A DNA stretch of 64,000 bases. Origin: Microvirga sp. VF16. GTDB taxonomy: Bacteria > Pseudomonadota > Alphaproteobacteria > Rhizobiales > Beijerinckiaceae. Position numbers and translations under genes: made by a program. Shown in pieces: positions 60,353 to 64,000 of the stretch. How positions within the stretch are numbered: position 1 is the first letter of the stretch; each line of letters begins with the position of its first letter. The notes below the pieces were generated by a model. The model was not told the origin of the DNA. It saw nothing but the letters and a program-made list of their open reading frames with translations, and searched no databases. The stretch lies in the NCBI RefSeq assembly GCF_016864375.1, contig NZ_CP069359.1:392044-456043 (forward strand). The letters are read 5' to 3'.

Positions 60353-62318
60353 GGCGGCCTCCCCCGGTCCGCACCCGCCCGGCCTTGCGCGCCCGGGTGT
60401 AGGCGGCGAACAGCCGGCGGAAGTCCGCGCCGGACAGGTGCTTCTCGGCCACGAGGACGTCAGCGGCGGCCTCGATCAGGGGGCGGTGCTGGCGCACCAG
60501 CGCCCGGGCCCGGCCATAGAGCCTGGCGAGCTGGGCCTCGACGGTGCGGCGCAGCTCCGGATCAACGGCCAAGAGCGCGTGGGCCTGCTCAGGGGAGGCG
60601 CGGTACGCGAGCGTCTCGCCGAGCCCCAGCGACGCGCGGGCGCTGGCAAGCAGCGCCGTGGCGATGGCCAGGTCCGATCTTGAGCTCCCGCCGGCGCCGC
60701 TTGTCGCCGAGCCAAGGATTTCCTCTTCCGCGGCGCGTCCGGCCAGGGCCACAAGCACGAGCCGCTCGACGTCAGCGCGGGAAAGGATGGGATCCTGTGG
60801 CGCCTGGGTCAGCGTATGGGCCCCGCCCTCGCGGTCGAGGATTGTGATGCCATGCACGGTGCCGGCGCCGACCCGCTCCGAAATGCAGGCATGCGCCGAC
60901 TCATGGATGGCGACACGCCGCAGCGCCTCGGGGAACGCGTGTCCGCCGGCCGGATCTCGGCCGTCACATCCTCCGGCAGCATCGCCCGCCCGGCGCGCCG
61001 GGCCCGGCTGCGGGCACGCTTGACCCACAGCGCCACGTCGGCCCCGGTGGCGCCGGCCGCGAGCTGCGCCAACGGGGCGAGGTCGCTGTCAGCCAGGTCG
61101 CCCGCCAGATGCAGGCGCATGATCCCGGCCAGGCTCGCAAGATCGGGCTTCTCGATCCTAATGATGCGGTTCAGGCGCCCGGGCCGGACGAGCGCGGGGT
61201 CGATCCTTTCCGCAAAATTGGTTGCGCCGATGATGATCAGCCCCGCGGTTAAATTGGACGATTCATCGGTGTCCAAGAGGATCTGGGAGGACAGGGCATT
61301 CCAAAAGTCCCTGTTGCGGTCACCGACCGTGCGCCTGTCCGGCAGGGCGTCCAACTCGTCGATGAACAGGATAGAATTCCCGTGAGCGGCGGCGCGGCCC
61401 ACCACGTTGCGCCATTCCTTGATGACGCTGTCCAGGAACCCGGCGCTGTCCGAGAACCATGAGCCGATGGAGGTGGCCACGAAGCCCAAACCGGCTTCCT
61501 TGGCCAAACTGCGCGCCAGGGTGGTCTTGCCGCAGCCGGGCTCGCTCGCCCACACACAACGCCTGTCCAGCGCCTGGAACGGCAGCGCGCCCGCCCGCCA
61601 GGCCGCGAGATCGCGCAACAGGTTCTGGCACCAGTCCATCGCCGCCCCCGTAGCCGTGCAGGTCGGCGAGACGGGGCGCGTCGGCCAGGGCCGGGTCGGC
61701 GCCGGAACAGGCCCCGGCGGCGGCCTGGAGCCGGGTGACGCACGACTGCGGCGACGTGCCGGTCCGCACCGCCGCGCAGATTAGGTCGTGATCGAGCAGA
61801 CTGAGGCCCGCCGGCATCCGCCGCGGCGCGGCGCCAGTCGCGCGCCGGATCACACGCCGCAGCACCGCGCGGTCCGGCGGCTTGATGGTCACCCGCAGGT
61901 CGGCGGCGGCGACCAGCGCCGGCGGGAGCTTGTCGGGCGCATGGGAGATGCCCAGCACCCGGCCGCCGCGGGCCAGCACGGCCGCCACCTCGTCGTTGCC
62001 GACGTTGGGCTTCGCGCGCGGGTCGGCGGGCACGGAACGCGTCTTGACGAGGTCCCACTCCCCGAGGGCGGACAGGGCGAGGCGCAACGGCTCAACCCAG
62101 GAGGCGTCGGGCCCCTGGACCACCACCGCCAGCGGGGACGCCCCGGCGATTCGCCGCCGGAGCGCCGGCGTCAGGGCCGCGTCGACGGCATACCGGGCCA
62201 GGGTCCGGGTGGCCGGCAGCAGGCCAGTGGCGGGTGGCCGCTCCGGCGCAGTCGGCTCGGGCAGCTCCGCCGCCAAGTCATCGAAATCGAAAAGAGGATC
62301 GCGTTCTGTGTCGTCCAT
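60345..62318 (-). pseudogene. AAA ATPase - M41 zinc protease (FtsH-like), two frameshifts
   Basis: Three overlapping frames give one protein of about 658 residues. Part 1 (from the ATG at 62318) is an N-terminal domain ending LADLHGYGG. A surplus G near 61652 shifts the frame. Part 2 is the AAA core: Walker A ASEPGCGKTTLA, Walker B SILFIDELDALPD, sensor GATNFAERIDPALVRPGRLNRI. A second shift lies near 60952 after AEIRPA. Part 3 is the M41 peptidase: RRVAIHESAHACIS (HExxH zinc motif) and VLVALAGRAAEEEILG. No membrane segments are seen, unlike true FtsH. If the shifts are sequence errors the gene is intact; otherwise it is dead. Confidence 0.78.
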
Positions 62319-62701
62319 GAAAACCTCGTGGTGGCGAGGCGCCCAGGCGTGCGTCAGCGCGCGCCGGACGGACCTCGCCGGTGTTGCCGGGAAGGGACCG
62401 GCACCCCACGGGACGCCGGAATGGTCTGGATCAGGGATCGGTCCACGCTCGCGCGGGGCGGCCGTCCGGTCTCTCGGGGCGCGGCCAAGGCCGGCGCGAA
62501 TGAGATGTTGCTTAGGGCCCTCTGCAGGGCCGTGCCGCCGACAGGGCGGAAAGGGCGTCCGGGCAACCAGGACGGGTCGGGGAGGCGCTCATGGCCCCGT
62601 TGGGCCCGCAGCCGTGCTGCGGGTGGGTCGACCGCAGTCCGGTTAGATCATCCGGCGGCGGTGCTTATCAGTGAACAAATAGAGAACACAGTGGGAGCCC
62701 G
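62319..62701. other. Region without a supported gene
   Basis: About 380 bp of GC-rich sequence upstream of the AAA-M41 gene. No convincing frame. Confidence 0.4.
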
Positions 62702-63367
62702 TCAATTACCTCCGTTGGGGGCCCCCGGTCGGGCAGAAGCCACGTCTCGGGACTGTGGCGGAAGACGGCGCCGCCGGATCGGGGTGTCAGGCCCTAGTGG
62801 TCCGGCCGCGAGGTCCGCCTCGACGAGGTCGCGGCAGACCAGGGCCAGGATGCTGGACACAGGGTCGCCCGCACGCACAACCTGGGCGACTTCGGCCAAC
62901 GGCAGGGGGCTCCTTTGCCGGAGCAGGGCAAGCACCGCGACTTGGTCCGCGGCCGCGACCGACGCATGCCGGCAGCCCCAAACGCTTCTCGCATTCATGA
63001 CCAGCGGCGAACCATGGATCGGAGTCGGCTCGCGGCACTCGTAGGCGATACCCTGGCTGGCGAGCGCCTGCGCGACGGCCTCGAACCGGGTGCGGGCGGC
63101 CTTGGCCCGCGACGGCCGGTAGACGTCGACGATGATCTCCTGGCCGTCAGTCTGGAGACGGAAGTCCGGCACGTGCTGGACCGGCAGGCCATCGAGGCTG
63201 ATGGTCAGCGAATCCGCCGGGGCGATGGCCCGCACCGCCGGGTCCAGCGACGCCACGATCAGGGCATCGAGAACATGGCGGTCGCGGGCCGGGATGGCGG
63301 TTGTGGTCTTGGCGCCCTCGAACCGGCGGACGGGCGGAGCGGGACTACGGGGTGGTGATGAACTCAT
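62702..63367 (-). CDS. Protein with TnsA/PD-(D/E)XK-like core, function unknown
   Basis: 221 residues from the ATG at 63367 (MSSSPPRSPAPP); the longer frame to 63520 looks non-coding. The middle reads VPDFRLQTDGQEIIVDVYRPSRAKAARTRFEAVAQALASQGIAYECREP. The pattern VPDF-(L)-xx-dG-xxxxxDV followed by a helix and Y-x-x-x-x is that of TnsA-type endonucleases, although the usual Lys after the second acidic residue is replaced by Tyr-Arg. The C-terminal part (LRQRSPLPLAEVAQVVRAGDPVSSILALVCRDLVEADLAAGP) is a winged-helix. It is co-directional with the AAA-M41 and integrase genes. No TnsB/TnsC is near. Confidence 0.6.
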   Translation of the reverse strand: MSSSPPRSPAPPVRRFEGAKTTTAIPARDRHVLDALIVASLDPAVRAIAPADSLTISLDGLPVQHVPDFRLQTDGQEIIVDVYRPSRAKAARTRFEAVAQALASQGIAYECREPTPIHGSPLVMNARSVWGCRHASVAAADQVAVLALLRQRSPLPLAEVAQVVRAGDPVSSILALVCRDLVEADLAAGPLGPDTPIRRRRLPPQSRDVASARPGAPNGGN

Positions 63368-63921
63368 GGGACGCATACCTCGCACGAATCCCCATGTGCC
63401 CGGCCGCCGCGCAGGCGGCCAGGGTGGACGGGGTGGCCGCCGGCCGACGGGCCGGGACCTTGGGTTCCGGATGCTGCCGCATCCGAGAACAAATAGGGAA
63501 CATAAGCTTGGCCGCGTCAACGACTCGAAAGAGGTAGGACAAGCGTCTTATCCACTGGCAGCTTTGAGCAAGGGGGCTGCGATACCCTTACCGAGCTTCT
63601 CCCGAGCATCTTTGTTCCGCTAGGTAACCTGGAAGCTTCAACTTGGAACTTCTTATAGGGAAAATGGAAATCCGCTCTGAATGGTCGATGGTGACCTTCA
63701 ATCGCCCGGCGCTTTGTACCACGGGTAAGTGATGCAATCCCTTCGATTAGCTTCTATAGGCGGCGGGACGTGCCCGAAGCGTTTGGAGCAACGCCCTTGG
63801 CTTCGACGGAGCTGCACATTGGCTGTTAGGTCTGCCGCAGAGTAGTCCTGGGTGCAGTTCCAATTATTGGCTGTAAGAGCTATTCCATTCTCGCGAATAA
63901 TAAGCTAGGTGCTCTGGCTAG
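63368..63921. other. Region without a supported gene upstream of tRNA-Arg
   Basis: About 550 bp with lower GC near 63640-63900. No gene with support is seen. It may contain the end of the integrated island. Confidence 0.4.
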
Positions 63922-63998
63922 GCGCCCGTAGCTCAGCTGGATAGAGCACCAGACTACGAATCTGGGGGTCAGAGGTTCGAATCCTTTCGGGCGCGCCA
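63922..63998 (+). tRNA. tRNA-Arg (anticodon ACG)
   Basis: 77 bases with a complete cloverleaf. Acceptor GCGCCCG pairs with CGGGCGC, D-arm GCTCAGCTGGATAGAGC, anticodon arm CCAGA-CTACGAA-TCTGG (ACG), T-arm AGAGG-TTCGAAT-CCTTT, discriminator G and encoded CCA. Intact. A likely integration target for the island to its left. Confidence 0.97.
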
Positions 63999-64000
63999 TT

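Overview
The window is GC-rich DNA from an alphaproteobacterium, most likely in the Hyphomicrobiales close to Methylobacterium, Methylorubrum or Microvirga. This rests on the gene families seen: a HWE-family histidine kinase, a MucR fragment, an Hfq paralogue, RepA/RepB with GTTNNNNGCNNNNAAC partition sites, RHE_PE00001-family proteins, many small stress proteins and IS5/IS21/IS630/IS1595 elements. The genus is an inference. The window is strongly accessory: about a quarter is mobile-element or plasmid-type DNA, and many genes are truncated or frameshifted.

Region 1 (1-8.6 kb) is a self-contained cluster. It holds two RTX calcium-binding proteins (1-1954, cut by the window edge, and 7008-8450), a small acidic protein (2392-2688), a beta-rich protein (3033-3761), a LuxR/NarL regulator with a receiver that lacks its phosphoacceptor (4737-5669), a receiver-only paralogue of that regulator (6112-6615) and a membrane coiled-coil protein (4209-4733). 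Three of the structural proteins share a short module around A-x-A-[IYF]-[GA]-[DE]-[DN]. Most promoter regions carry TACGCC/GGCGTA half-sites, so this looks like a co-regulated secreted or surface protein system.

Region 2 (8.7-29.3 kb) starts with a broken mobile patch: an IS1595-type MITE fused to a decapitated IS5 transposase that interrupts a response regulator. It continues as a stress and housekeeping stretch: rhodanese, NTF2-like proteins, metallo-beta-lactamase fold hydrolase, ArsC, ECF sigma factor, SWIB protein, Hfq paralogue, FPxSDP/DUF883-like membrane protein, PRC-barrel protein, HWE kinase plus response regulator, two cupins, an IS630 element and a cytochrome P450. Several very small genes (34-45 codons) are visible only by eye.

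Region 3 (29.6-54.5 kb) is bounded by inverted 49-bp copies of a tRNA-Lys 3' end, each followed by the same 19-bp near-palindrome. Inside lies a plasmid-type core: repA-repB, five parS palindromes, an APH(6)-like kinase, a serine recombinase and a VapBC pair, with no repC. It is flanked by two inverted RHE_PE00001-family genes whose upstream regions are also duplicated. Further right are two stress proteins, an amidase, a PIMT methyltransferase, an IS1595 element, an IS21 element carrying a pRiA4b ORF-3 passenger, egtD and a DUF2183 phosphatase.

Region 4 (54.5-64 kb) is an island next to an intact tRNA-Arg(ACG). It holds an IS630 copy, a nuclease-like protein, a Lit-like HExxH peptidase (possible phage exclusion), a tyrosine recombinase with an overlapping HTH gene, a frameshifted AAA-M41 (FtsH-like) ATPase-protease and a protein with a TnsA/PD-(D/E)XK-like core.

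Single-base frameshifts in G/C runs recur (istA, istB, the AAA-M41 gene and others). Some may be sequence errors rather than true pseudogenes.
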